6,141 nt of DNA from Planctomycetaceae bacterium UBA4655 (GCA_002405515.1 DHLZ01000141.1:3428-9568); one strand, 5' to 3'. Counted from the stretch's first letter, positions 1-6,063 are shown. A program made the numbers and translations. Notes: generated from the sequence alone by a model not told the origin.

Positions 1-339
1 GGCCGTCGGCTGCTCGAGGTGGCCGAGCACGACAAGCAGTTCGGCGAGTGCGAGGTCAACTTCTACCCCGCCGCGAAGGTCAACGGCCGGGTCTGCACCT
101 GCGTGCAGGTGGTGCACCCCGTCCCCCGTCGCAACTTCCGCTTCCACCTCGCCCGCGTCTTCATGGACGACGAGCTGCAGATCCCGATCCGCTACGAGGC
201 CTATGACTGGCCCCAGGAGCCGGGCGGCCAGCCGGTGCTCATGGAGGAATACACCTACATGAACGTGAAGGTGAACAACGGCTTCGCCGACGCCGACTTC
301 GACCCGCGGAACGCCGCCTACAAGTTCGGCGTGAAGTGA
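1..339 (+). CDS. DUF1571 family protein, C-terminal part (5' end outside window)
   Basis: The frame is open from base 1 and stops with TGA at 337-339, leaving 112 C-terminal residues; the true start lies upstream. The segment reads as a compact beta-rich domain with landmarks VNFYP, CTCVQVVHPVPRR, FRFHLARVF and EEYTYMNVKVN. I recognise this pattern as the end of DUF1571, an uncharacterised family with many paralogues in Rhodopirellula and other planctomycetes. No catalytic residues can be assigned. The missing N-terminus usually carries a signal peptide, so the protein is probably exported, but this cannot be seen here. The gene points toward the minus-strand cluster and is not part of it. 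It is the main taxonomic marker in the window. Family assignment is from memory of the motif pattern, not a search. Confidence 0.85.
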   Translation, partial: GRRLLEVAEHDKQFGECEVNFYPAAKVNGRVCTCVQVVHPVPRRNFRFHLARVFMDDELQIPIRYEAYDWPQEPGGQPVLMEEYTYMNVKVNNGFADADFDPRNAAYKFGVK

Positions 340-440
340 CCGGGCTGCCCGCACGTTTCGGTCGGGATCTTGTTCTTGCTCGTCGAGCGCGGGGTTGATG
401 GGCTGCCCTTGCCACGTCTCCGGACGTTCGCCTCGGCTCT

Positions 441-465
441 CCGCGGCCGCCCCAACCGGCCGCGG
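441..465. repeat. Perfect 9-bp G/C inverted repeat (hairpin or cruciform)
   Basis: The left arm CCGCGGCCG (441-449) and right arm CGGCCGCGG (457-465) are exact reverse complements around a 7-base spacer CCCCAAC. The stem is entirely G and C. It begins about 100 bases after the DUF1571 stop codon. No T-tract follows on either strand, so it is not a canonical intrinsic terminator, although it could still end or protect the upstream transcript. It also contains NotI- and SacII-type GC palindromes, so chance formation in GC-rich DNA is possible. Confidence 0.5.
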
Positions 466-497
466 ATCCCGCCGCTCGAGAACGCTCCCCGCCCGGC

Positions 498-1010
498 ATG
501 GCCGTCCGGCTCGAGTCCCTCGACTCCCGGGCCATGCTCTCCTCCGTGCCGTTCATCACCACACTGCCGCAGGACCTCGCCGGGAAAACCGCCAGCCTCG
601 TCACCGTGCACGGCCGCTACGGCAACAACGCCCTCAACGGCGATTGGGAGTTCGGGCTTACGAGCAACACCAGCGCCCCACCGCAGAAACAAGTCGATCG
701 CATCTGGAACAGCGGATCAGCGGCCGCCGCGGTCACGATGCGTTCCGCCGTGCAGGACTTGGCACGCCCACCCGGAACATGGCCCGCAACCGAATTCGCC
801 GCGATGTCAACCGATGAAGGATTGCGATCGCATGCACGTCTTGTTCAAAACTTGCCAAACTCAAGATACGCTTCGACGGGGTCGCGCCCCCTGCGAATCG
901 CGGCACGCACCTTGTTCTCGGTGGCCATGACCGCTTCCACTTCGGCCACAACCTCCGCGGCGATCTCGGCTGGAACGACCACCACGCCATCGCAATCGGC
1001 GACGACGTAA
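498..1010 (+). pseudogene. LEPR-XLL-type exported protein fragment, apparently truncated
   Basis: An ATG at 498 opens a 170-codon frame ending in TAA at 1008-1010. Residues 4-15, RLESLDSRAMLS, resemble the LEPR-XLL motif at the N-terminus of many large planctomycetal exported, dockerin- or cadherin-type proteins. Residues 36-53, VHGRYGNNALNGDWEFGL, look like ordinary protein. After about residue 72 (base 715) the composition becomes low-complexity, and the last 55 codons lie antisense to the rraA-like gene that ends at 845, so they are almost certainly not native. LEPR-XLL proteins are normally hundreds to thousands of residues long. I infer an N-terminal remnant cut off by deletion or by arrival of the neighbouring cluster. 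A small expressed protein, or a chance frame, cannot be excluded. No Shine-Dalgarno sequence precedes the ATG, which is not unusual in planctomycetes. Confidence 0.45.
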
Positions 1011-1498
1011 TCGCCACTACGGATCAGCACATCGCCAATGGTGATCGGAACCCCCGTGGCATCGGGAGTCCACTTCCCCACGATGTCGCGCGGCGTGCGG
1101 AAGCGGCAAAAGACAGGAAAACCGATGCGTTGGATGAACATGTTGTCCCGCGAACCGCCGTCGACGATGTATCCCAAGATGCCGCGTCCCTTGAGCGTCT
1201 CGGCGGACAACTCTCCCATGAGCGCCAAACGGTCGCTGTTCGGCTGGCAGATCACGACATGACCGGCCGGCGCCTCGGCAAGAAACTTGACCCATGGCAA
1301 AAGAAAGTCGGCATGTGCATCGCGCTGCTGATCAAAGGCGACCCCCCTCAGGGTGAACACGGGCCCCGCCACTCGCATGTGGGGATCGAGGCCGCAAAGA
1401 TCCGGAGGCAAGACACAGTTTTCACGCGCCCTGCCGCGCATGACGTCATACACGGCGCCCGAATAGCAATTTTGGATCCGGTCAGTCAGGGTCTGCAT
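845..1498 (-). CDS. RraA-like family protein (probable 2-oxo-acid aldolase/lyase)
   Basis: 217 residues. The start ATG at 1498 is set by a strong AGGAGG ribosome site 4 bases upstream; the in-frame extension beyond it is low-complexity and runs into the enolase gene's antisense shadow. The fold is RraA/HMG-aldolase-like: the GELSAETLKG loop is at 95-104, the active-site signature IVDGGSRD at 111-118 (R117 binds substrate and D118 the divalent metal in characterised members), and ADCDGVVVVP is at 167-176. The family includes 4-hydroxy-4-methyl-2-oxoglutarate / 4-carboxy-4-hydroxy-2-oxoadipate aldolases, which release pyruvate and also decarboxylate oxaloacetate, and the RNase E inhibitor RraA. 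Many members are mislabelled as demethylmenaquinone methyltransferases. Location next to a sugar-acid-dehydratase-like gene and a transporter favours a catabolic aldolase or decarboxylase, cytosolic and metal-dependent. It is the last gene of the cluster; no clear terminator follows its TGA. Confidence 0.88.
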   Translation of the reverse strand: MQTLTDRIQNCYSGAVYDVMRGRARENCVLPPDLCGLDPHMRVAGPVFTLRGVAFDQQRDAHADFLLPWVKFLAEAPAGHVVICQPNSDRLALMGELSAETLKGRGILGYIVDGGSRDNMFIQRIGFPVFCRFRTPRDIVGKWTPDATGVPITIGDVLIRSGDYVVADCDGVVVVPAEIAAEVVAEVEAVMATENKVRAAIRRGRDPVEAYLEFGKF

Positions 1499-1664
1499 CT
1501 CTCCTCCTGTCGCGAGTTTTGCAACGCCTCGTCGGGAAACGAATTCCCGGCAGCCAAGCCGGCCGATCATCGGGCAGCCAGCGATTGACTCATGGATTGT
1601 GATCGTACTGCGCCGCGGCGCCGACTCTTGTCGGCGAGAACGCCTCCGACCCCGGGACTTCGTC
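1499..1664. other. 166-nt intergenic gap with two short hairpins upstream of the rraA-like gene
   Basis: This is the only sizeable gap inside the minus-strand cluster downstream of the transporter genes. It contains an inverted repeat CGGGAA-ACGAA-TTCCCG (1533-1549), 35 bases before the rraA-like start codon, and a second one CGCCGA-CTCTTG-TCGGCG (1619-1636), 29 bases after the enolase stop. Next to the second lies the exact palindrome CGCCGCGGCG (1611-1620). Neither hairpin is followed by a T-tract on the minus strand. The first could be an operator or 5'-leader structure and the second a weak 3' structure for the enolase message. No convincing -35/-10 pair was found here, so whether the rraA-like gene has its own promoter is unresolved. 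No coding sequence is supported in the gap. Confidence 0.35.
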
Positions 1665-2834
1665 TCAAGCGACTTTGAATCTGCGCACGGCCTCTTCATT
1701 GAGCACCGCACCGAGCCCGGGCGCCGTGGGCCTTTCGATCCTGCCTTCGACGAAGTTGAAGCCGTCGACCGCAAGCTCCTTCCGCAGCGTGTCGACGCAG
1801 AGTGCCGGAGGCAGGTACTCGATGAAGCGGCAGTGTGGGGTGTTGAAAGCGAGGTGCGCCGTGGCCGTCACCGATACGCCCGTCTTCCAGCAGTGCGGCA
1901 CGATGATCCGGCCGCGATCGGCGGCCATGTCGCAGACGGCCTTGGCTTCGCCAAAGCCTCCCACACGCCCGACATCCGGCTGGGCCACGTCGACGCGGCC
2001 GCGATCCATCAACTCCTCGAACTCGTAGCGTGTCGCCTGCCACTCGCCGGCGGCGATCTTCATGGGCGCCTCCTCGTGCAACCGCGCGTAGTCATCGAGC
2101 CTGTCGATCCAGATCGGCGTTTCGAGGAAGAAGAGGTCGAACTCGGCCCAGTCGCGCACGGTCCGGATCGCCGTCTCGGCATCTGGCCACATGTACTGCA
2201 CATCGACCATCAGTGCGATGTCCGGCCCGAGTGTCTTCCGCACCGCCTCAACCACGCGGGTGTGATGTTCGTAGGGTTCGTGCATGCCGTCGTGCGCATA
2301 AGGACCGTTCATCGTCACCTCGGCCTTGACGGCCTTGAAGCCGAGATTGCGGGCACGCTCGGCCCACTCACAAAGTGAATCCCGATACTCCTCCCAATGA
2401 CTGCCGCTCGGCTGCAGCGAGGCGTAGGGCACCACGTGGTCTTGCTTCGCGCCGCCGAGAAGCTCGAAGATCGGTTTGCCCGCCGCCTTGCCCTTGATGT
2501 CCCACAGCGCCATGTCGATGGCACCGAGCGTATTGATCAATGCACCGCGGCGACCGGTCATTGCCGAACCGATGTAGAGCTTGCGCCACAGCCCTTCAAT
2601 ATCGAGCGGATCAGCTCCGATCAGCATGTCGCGGAGGCCGAGTGCCATGGTGTGGGTGCCAGGCGCCTCGACGCATGCCTTCGCGACCCAAGGATTGATG
2701 TCGGATTCCCCGATGCCTGTCAGCCCCTCGTCGGTCCGAATCACGACGATGAAACTGTCCTGTGCCGACGAGGTGCTGCCGGTGCTCAGGTTTGGGGCCA
2801 CGAGCACGTGGCAGTCGATGCCAACAATCTTCAT
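1665..2834 (-). CDS. Mandelate racemase/muconate lactonizing enzyme family protein (enolase superfamily, probable acid dehydratase)
   Basis: 389 residues, full length for the family. ATG at 2834 has AGGAG 7 bases upstream and starts 23 nt after the ATPase stop. The N-terminal capping domain (about 1-125) includes the typical GAIDMALWDIKGKAAGKPIFELLGG at 104-128. The TIM barrel follows. Metal ligands expected at strands 3-5 are D211 (VDVQ), E238 (FFLETP) and E264 (AAGEW). D287 (QPDVGR) and H314 (VPHCW) match the Asp-His general-base dyad of the mandelate racemase subgroup, and E339 (FIEYLP) the late-barrel acid. On strand 2 the usual KxK reads K170-A-E172, so the second lysine that serves as the opposite-face base in mandelate racemase is a glutamate. 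This favours dehydration using His314 over racemisation. Family chemistry is abstraction of a proton alpha to a carboxylate, with Mg2+ stabilising the enolate. Location beside an ABC importer and RraA-like aldolase fits sugar- or hydroxy-acid breakdown; the substrate is unknown. Confidence 0.9.
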   Translation of the reverse strand: MKIVGIDCHVLVAPNLSTGSTSSAQDSFIVVIRTDEGLTGIGESDINPWVAKACVEAPGTHTMALGLRDMLIGADPLDIEGLWRKLYIGSAMTGRRGALINTLGAIDMALWDIKGKAAGKPIFELLGGAKQDHVVPYASLQPSGSHWEEYRDSLCEWAERARNLGFKAVKAEVTMNGPYAHDGMHEPYEHHTRVVEAVRKTLGPDIALMVDVQYMWPDAETAIRTVRDWAEFDLFFLETPIWIDRLDDYARLHEEAPMKIAAGEWQATRYEFEELMDRGRVDVAQPDVGRVGGFGEAKAVCDMAADRGRIIVPHCWKTGVSVTATAHLAFNTPHCRFIEYLPPALCVDTLRKELAVDGFNFVEGRIERPTAPGLGAVLNEEAVRRFKVA

Positions 2835-2857
2835 AAGTCGCTCCTGGGTAGCTGGCT

Positions 2858-3634
2858 TCAGGACATGAGATCGGATGCGCCGTCCCAGTCCAGATGCCTG
2901 AGGAAGTCTCGGGTACGAGCAGCCGTTGCCGCTTCGAAGATCTGCTGCGGTGGCCCGACCTCGATGATGCGTCCACGGTCGAATACTGCGACGCGGTCGG
3001 CAACCCGCGCCGCGAACGTCATCTCATGGGTCACCACTACCATAGTCATGCCTTCGTCGGCAAGGCGTTTCATCACCGACAGCACTTCGCCGATCGTCTC
3101 CGGATCCAGCGCCGACGTCGGCTCGTCGAAGAGCATCATGTCGGGCCGCATGGCGAGCGCGCGGGCGATGGCAACGCGTTGCTGCTGACCACCGGAAAGC
3201 TCGGCTGGCCGCATCCGTGCCTTGTCGGCGAGCCCGACCTTTCCGAGCAACTCGCGGGCTTGATGCTCCGCCTCCTCGAGGGGGCGTTTGAGGATCTGAC
3301 GCGGTCCAACCACGACATTTCCGAGCACCGACAGGTGCGGAAACAGTTCGAAATTCTGAAACACCATGCCCATACGCTGCCGGACACGGCGGAGATCCGT
3401 TTGCCGGGCGTGAACATCGATGCCATCGAAGACCACCTGCCCGCCATCGATGGGCTCGAGGGCGTTCAAGGTGCGCAGCAGTGTCGACTTGCCCGAGCCG
3501 CTGGGGCCGATCAGACAAACGACCTCGCCGCGGCTCACGTCGAGCGAGACCCCATCGAGAGCCTGAACTGGCCCGTAGTGCTTTCGCACCTCGGTCACGC
3601 GGAGGATGGGCTGAGGATCCGTCGGGGCCGTCAT
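2858..3634 (-). CDS. Polar amino acid-type ABC transporter ATP-binding protein
   Basis: 258 residues, usual length for GlnQ/HisP-type ATPases. Visible motifs in order: Walker A GPSGSGKST (43-51), Q-loop Q93 in VFQNFELFPH, signature LSGGQQQR (146-153), Walker B MMLFDEP (166-172, catalytic E171), D-loop SALD (174-177) and H-loop H203 in VVTHEM. The FQNFELFPHLSVLGNV stretch and THEMTFA are characteristic of the polar amino acid uptake (PAAT/HAAT 3.A.1.3) subfamily. Start ATG 3634 overlaps the permease stop as ATGA, implying translational coupling. The reading frame continues upstream, but that part is an antisense-like shadow of the permease gene. It forms a cytoplasmic dimer that powers import through the two permeases encoded directly upstream. 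It is probably the sole ATPase for this system because no second one is in the window. Confidence 0.95.
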   Translation of the reverse strand: MTAPTDPQPILRVTEVRKHYGPVQALDGVSLDVSRGEVVCLIGPSGSGKSTLLRTLNALEPIDGGQVVFDGIDVHARQTDLRRVRQRMGMVFQNFELFPHLSVLGNVVVGPRQILKRPLEEAEHQARELLGKVGLADKARMRPAELSGGQQQRVAIARALAMRPDMMLFDEPTSALDPETIGEVLSVMKRLADEGMTMVVVTHEMTFAARVADRVAVFDRGRIIEVGPPQQIFEAATAARTRDFLRHLDWDGASDLMS

Positions 3635-4290
3635 TCGGTGACCTTGCATGTGCGGTGGATCCAGTCGGCGATCTTGGCCTGAGGGTAGCCCATCAGCCAG
3701 TAGAGCACCGCCATCGCCGTCAATACCTCGAGCACACGAAAGGTCTGCGACCGCAATTGGAGGCCGACATACGAAAGCTCGGAAACGGCGATGATCGAGA
3801 CCAACGAAGTGTCCTTGAACAGTGACACCCAGGTGTTGGCGAGAGCCGGCAGCACACGGTGGACGGCCTGCGGCAGGATGATGAGCCGCATCGCCTGCAG
3901 CCCGGTCATGCCGAGTGCCAGCGCGGCCTGTCGCTGACCGGGCCGAATGGAGTTGATTCCGGAGCGAAAGGTCTCGGAGTTGAAGGCGGAAACGTTGCAC
4001 GCAAGAGCCGTCAGGCCGGCCGCGAAGGCGTCGACCTGCACGTCGGTGAGCATCGGTAGCACGTAGAACACCCAGTAGACCTGCAGCATCAAGGGCGTGG
4101 AGCGGAAGAACTCGACGAAGGCCGTCGCCAGGCCACGAACCGGAGCGCGTGGCGAGCCGCGCATCAGGGTCAGCAACAGCCCGCCGGGAACGGCGATCAC
4201 CATGGTGACGAGAGCCAGCGCAATCGTCACGCCGGCGCCCTGCAGCAGCAACGGCCAGTTTTGGACGATGACGCTCCAATCGAAAGTCAC
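3631..4290 (-). CDS. Polar amino acid-type ABC transporter permease (second)
   Basis: 219 residues starting at GTG 4290, which overlaps the previous permease stop as GTGA; no ATG gives a sensible start, and the frame upstream is a shadow of the first permease. A short G-rich stretch (TGGGGGC) sits just before the start and may act as a weak ribosome site. About five membrane segments are predicted by eye, roughly at 15-43, 66-82, 86-102, 150-170 and 187-203. FFRSTPLMLQVYWVFY (61-76) is the family pattern FFRGTPLLVQ, and the EAA-type coupling loop is at 121-142 (AALALGM ... ILPQA), the contact to the ATPase. The AFNSETFRSGINSI stretch (102-115) is the usual pre-loop segment of His/Glu/Gln permeases. 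It likely forms a heterodimeric inner-membrane channel with the other permease. Confidence 0.93.
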   Translation of the reverse strand: MTFDWSVIVQNWPLLLQGAGVTIALALVTMVIAVPGGLLLTLMRGSPRAPVRGLATAFVEFFRSTPLMLQVYWVFYVLPMLTDVQVDAFAAGLTALACNVSAFNSETFRSGINSIRPGQRQAALALGMTGLQAMRLIILPQAVHRVLPALANTWVSLFKDTSLVSIIAVSELSYVGLQLRSQTFRVLEVLTAMAVLYWLMGYPQAKIADWIHRTCKVTE

Positions 4291-4952
4291 GATGCCCCCA
4301 GATGCGCGACGCGCCGATAGAGATAGTCGACGCCGCGTGCCACGGGCCAGCTGAGCAAGAAGTAGACGACGAGGGCGATCGTGAATGTCTCGACAGGACG
4401 GTACGTCTTGCCGATCACGACCTGGCTCTTGTAGAGCAACTCGGGTGCGGCAATGACCGAAGCGATGGCGCTGTCTTTGATGGTAATGACCAGCAGCGAG
4501 CCCAAGGCCGGCATCATGCGGATCAGGGCTTGGGGCAAGATCACGACACGTATGGCCTGGGACACGCTCATGCCAAGAGCAAGTGCAGCACGCATCTGTC
4601 CGGCGCGGACAGACGCCAGGCCGGCGCGCACCACTTCGGCGACAAAGCCGCCGAGATGGAGCCCCAGCCCGATGATCCCGGCGGCCAACGGCGTCAGCGA
4701 CCGTCCAGTGACAAGCGGCATCGCGAAGAACAGCCACACGAGGATGACGAGCAGCGGGATCGATCGCATGGTGTCGACGTAGACCGACAAAACGGCGTCC
4801 ATAGCCCGGCCGCCATAGGTTCTCAGGATGCCGACGGCGAGCCCGACCATGAGCCCCACTCCGATCGAGGCGAGGCTGAGCCAAAGAGTGACCAGAACGC
4901 CGCCGAGCAGAAAACGCCAGAAGCCGGGCAGGAATGTGAAATCAAAGATCAT
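4287..4952 (-). CDS. Polar amino acid-type ABC transporter permease (first)
   Basis: 221 residues from ATG 4952, 63 nt after the binding-protein stop. No clear Shine-Dalgarno sequence is present, and no better in-frame start exists nearby. Hydrophobic segments lie roughly at 15-43, 64-82, 86-106, 148-168 and 187-205, the five-helix layout of PAAT permeases. MRSIPLLVILVWLFFAMP (62-79) corresponds to the FRGTPLLVQ region, and the EAA loop is at 121-142 (RAALALGM ... VILPQA). It is paralogous to the next permease, as expected when two different subunits make one channel. It differs from the family average by a rather hydrophobic, glycine-rich stretch at 84-103. The substrate cannot be read from the permease sequence. 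Confidence 0.93.
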   Translation of the reverse strand: MIFDFTFLPGFWRFLLGGVLVTLWLSLASIGVGLMVGLAVGILRTYGGRAMDAVLSVYVDTMRSIPLLVILVWLFFAMPLVTGRSLTPLAAGIIGLGLHLGGFVAEVVRAGLASVRAGQMRAALALGMSVSQAIRVVILPQALIRMMPALGSLLVITIKDSAIASVIAAPELLYKSQVVIGKTYRPVETFTIALVVYFLLSWPVARGVDYLYRRVAHLGAS

Positions 4953-4975
4953 GCGGCGTCCACGGAAGCAGATAT

Positions 4976-4995
4976 GGCCGAAGGTGCAGTCGGCC
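4976..4995 (-). other. Stem-loop between binding-protein and permease genes
   Basis: In the 63-nt gap, GGCCGA (4976-4981) and TCGGCC (4990-4995) are exact reverse complements around an 8-base loop. No T-run follows on the minus strand. In many ABC operons a stem-loop after the binding-protein gene protects that part of the mRNA and lowers expression of downstream membrane genes. That role is an inference here; a 6-bp stem can arise by chance in such GC-rich DNA. Confidence 0.35.
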
Positions 4996-5015
4996 GTTCA
5001 CGGATCACATGGGGG

Positions 5016-5861
5016 TCACTTCCCGTTGATGACGCGCATTTCGTCGGCGGTCACCTGCGGCTGCATCTCCACGGCGACGTCGCGCAGCCACTCGAGAAAC
5101 TCGGGATCGCCCTTATGAACAGCATGGCCGACAGGCGTCGACATCTCCTGGCTTGCGAGATAATCGGACGGAAACACGGTGAGACCCGGCACGGCCTTGC
5201 GGATTTCGGGCCACTTGCTGCTGTCGAGCGGCACCAGGTTGGCGCGCCGCGACAGCAGCTCCTCGATGGGCGCCCCGGCGCCTGTACCGCTGACGCCGCG
5301 AAGCCGCATCTTGGGCAGTCGCTTCTTGGCCCACAGCTCGACCGGCGTGCCCACGAAAAAGGCCAGAGTGAGGTCGGGCTTGTCGAGATCGTCGACCGAC
5401 TTCACGTCCTTGAGTTTGGGATCCGAGCCGCGCCCGATCAGGCAGATGCTCGACTTGGAATACACGACGAAGTCGACGACCTTTTCACGCTCGGGCGTGA
5501 TCGAGAGCGGGGCGATGGTGACATCCACCTGCCCCGTGGCCAGGATCGGAATCTTCGTCTCGTGGCTTACCGGCACGGTCTTGAGCTTCACGCCCAGCCG
5601 CCTGGCATACTCATTGGCGAGCAACCAGGAAGGGCCGCTGAAGGGTTCGCCGGAGCCGGAGGTGTTCTCGATGAGCCACGGCGCCTCGCCCAAGACCGCG
5701 ACGCTCAGCGTTCCGCGTGTCTTGATGGCATCGATCCGCTGGCTGGCCCCAGCCGCGGGCACGTCGCCCGCGACAGCGACAGCGACCTGGCCACTGATCG
5801 TCGCCGCCGCGGCGATGCCGACAAGCACGGCGAACAGCAACCTGAGAAGCCTGCCTGCCAT
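5016..5861 (-). CDS. Family 3 extracellular solute-binding protein (amino acid-type ABC transporter)
   Basis: 281 residues from ATG 5861, chosen because GGAG lies 7 bases upstream; ATG 5879 (six residues longer, MRRSIK) is a real alternative with a weaker ribosome site. Both give a Sec signal peptide: arginines, hydrophobic core LLFAVLVGIAAAATI (8-22), and likely cleavage after an Ala-rich stretch near 28-31. No lipobox cysteine is seen, so it is probably a soluble periplasmic protein. The mature part has the SBP_bac_3 pattern: IKTRGTLSVAVLGEAPW (46-62) and GQVDVTIAPLSITPEREKVV (110-129). R125, T172 (VGTPVE) and D213 (VPLDSS) align by eye with HisJ residues R77, T121 and D161, which hold the alpha-carboxylate and alpha-amino groups of amino acid ligands. 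It delivers ligand to the two permeases and is the first gene of the operon. Confidence 0.92.
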   Translation of the reverse strand: MAGRLLRLLFAVLVGIAAAATISGQVAVAVAGDVPAAGASQRIDAIKTRGTLSVAVLGEAPWLIENTSGSGEPFSGPSWLLANEYARRLGVKLKTVPVSHETKIPILATGQVDVTIAPLSITPEREKVVDFVVYSKSSICLIGRGSDPKLKDVKSVDDLDKPDLTLAFFVGTPVELWAKKRLPKMRLRGVSGTGAGAPIEELLSRRANLVPLDSSKWPEIRKAVPGLTVFPSDYLASQEMSTPVGHAVHKGDPEFLEWLRDVAVEMQPQVTADEMRVINGK

Positions 5862-5926
5862 TTTGATGCTCCGCCGCATGCTGTTCTCGCGCCCCGCCCG
5901 TTCCGAATGGTGGCATCGAGTGGCAA

Positions 5927-5956
5927 AGAATAGTTCGGCGAACGGCACTTCGGCAA
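5927..5956 (-). promoter_or_regulatory. Possible sigma70-type promoter for the transport-catabolic operon
   Basis: Reading the minus strand, TTGCCG (5956-5951) and TATTCT (5932-5927) each match 4 of 6 consensus positions and are 18 bases apart. This gives a leader of roughly 55-65 bases to ATG 5861. The site is correctly placed ahead of the first gene, but the match is modest and planctomycete promoters are poorly defined. Confidence 0.3.
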
Positions 5957-5976
5957 GCGTCGAACCGTATCCATGG

Positions 5977-5994
5977 GATGCGAATGACCGCATC
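5977..5994. promoter_or_regulatory. Perfect 6-6-6 palindrome upstream of the operon, possible operator
   Basis: GATGCG (5977-5982) and CGCATC (5989-5994) are exact inverted repeats around AATGAC. The centre lies about 30 bases upstream of the candidate -35 element, a typical position for an activator or a distal repressor site. No regulator gene is present in the window to pair with it. Function is inferred from symmetry and position only. Confidence 0.3.
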
Positions 5995-6019
5995 GCCCGC
6001 GTCGCAGCCGAGCCATCGC

Positions 6020-6042
6020 GAGCCGGCCGCAGGCCGGTGCTC
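6020..6042 (-). terminator. GC hairpin downstream of the right-edge gene
   Basis: GAGCCGGCC (6020-6028) pairs with GGCCGG plus CTC (6032-6037, 6040-6042) across a 3-base loop, giving 9 base pairs with a 2-base bulge. It begins 21 bases after the TAG of the minus-strand gene at the right edge, the usual place for a terminator or mRNA 3'-end structure. There is no T-tract after it, so it is not a classical intrinsic terminator. A REP-like dispersed palindrome is an alternative. Confidence 0.4.
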
Positions 6043-6063
6043 CGGGCCGGGCCGACTTGCATG

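Noticed and set aside
395..817. Two further plus-strand frames (370-930 and 395-817) over the left intergenic region
   Set aside because: Both are Pro/Arg/Ser/His-rich with no recognisable motif; only the frame from 498 shows a taxon-specific N-terminal signature.
823..832. Palindrome TGCGATCGCA, containing the HIP1-like octamer GCGATCGC
   Set aside because: It is a single copy just after the rraA-like stop codon; one occurrence in GC-rich DNA is not evidence for a repeat family or a terminator.
1499..1774. N-terminal extension of the rraA-like gene into the enolase gene
   Set aside because: The extension is Arg/Ser-rich shadow, and the strong AGGAGG site before ATG 1498 fixes the start at family length.
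1599..2378. A 259-codon plus-strand frame over the enolase gene
   Set aside because: It is antisense to the clearly conserved enolase-superfamily protein; the composition is shadow-like (His/Arg/Val/Asp-rich) and no motif is seen.
2397..3682. Long plus-strand frames (263 and 262 codons) over the enolase and ATPase genes
   Set aside because: They are antisense to genes with intact catalytic motifs and have no family features of their own.
3631..4884. N-terminal extension of the second permease to 417 residues
   Set aside because: The added part is a frame-shifted shadow of the first permease (Arg/His/Pro-rich); the GTG at 4290 with GTGA overlap gives the normal family length.
4302..5933. A 543-codon plus-strand frame spanning the permease and binding-protein genes
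   Set aside because: It is antisense to two well-supported genes, is rich in His, Asp, Arg and Gly with no recognisable domain, and is a common artefact in GC-rich DNA.
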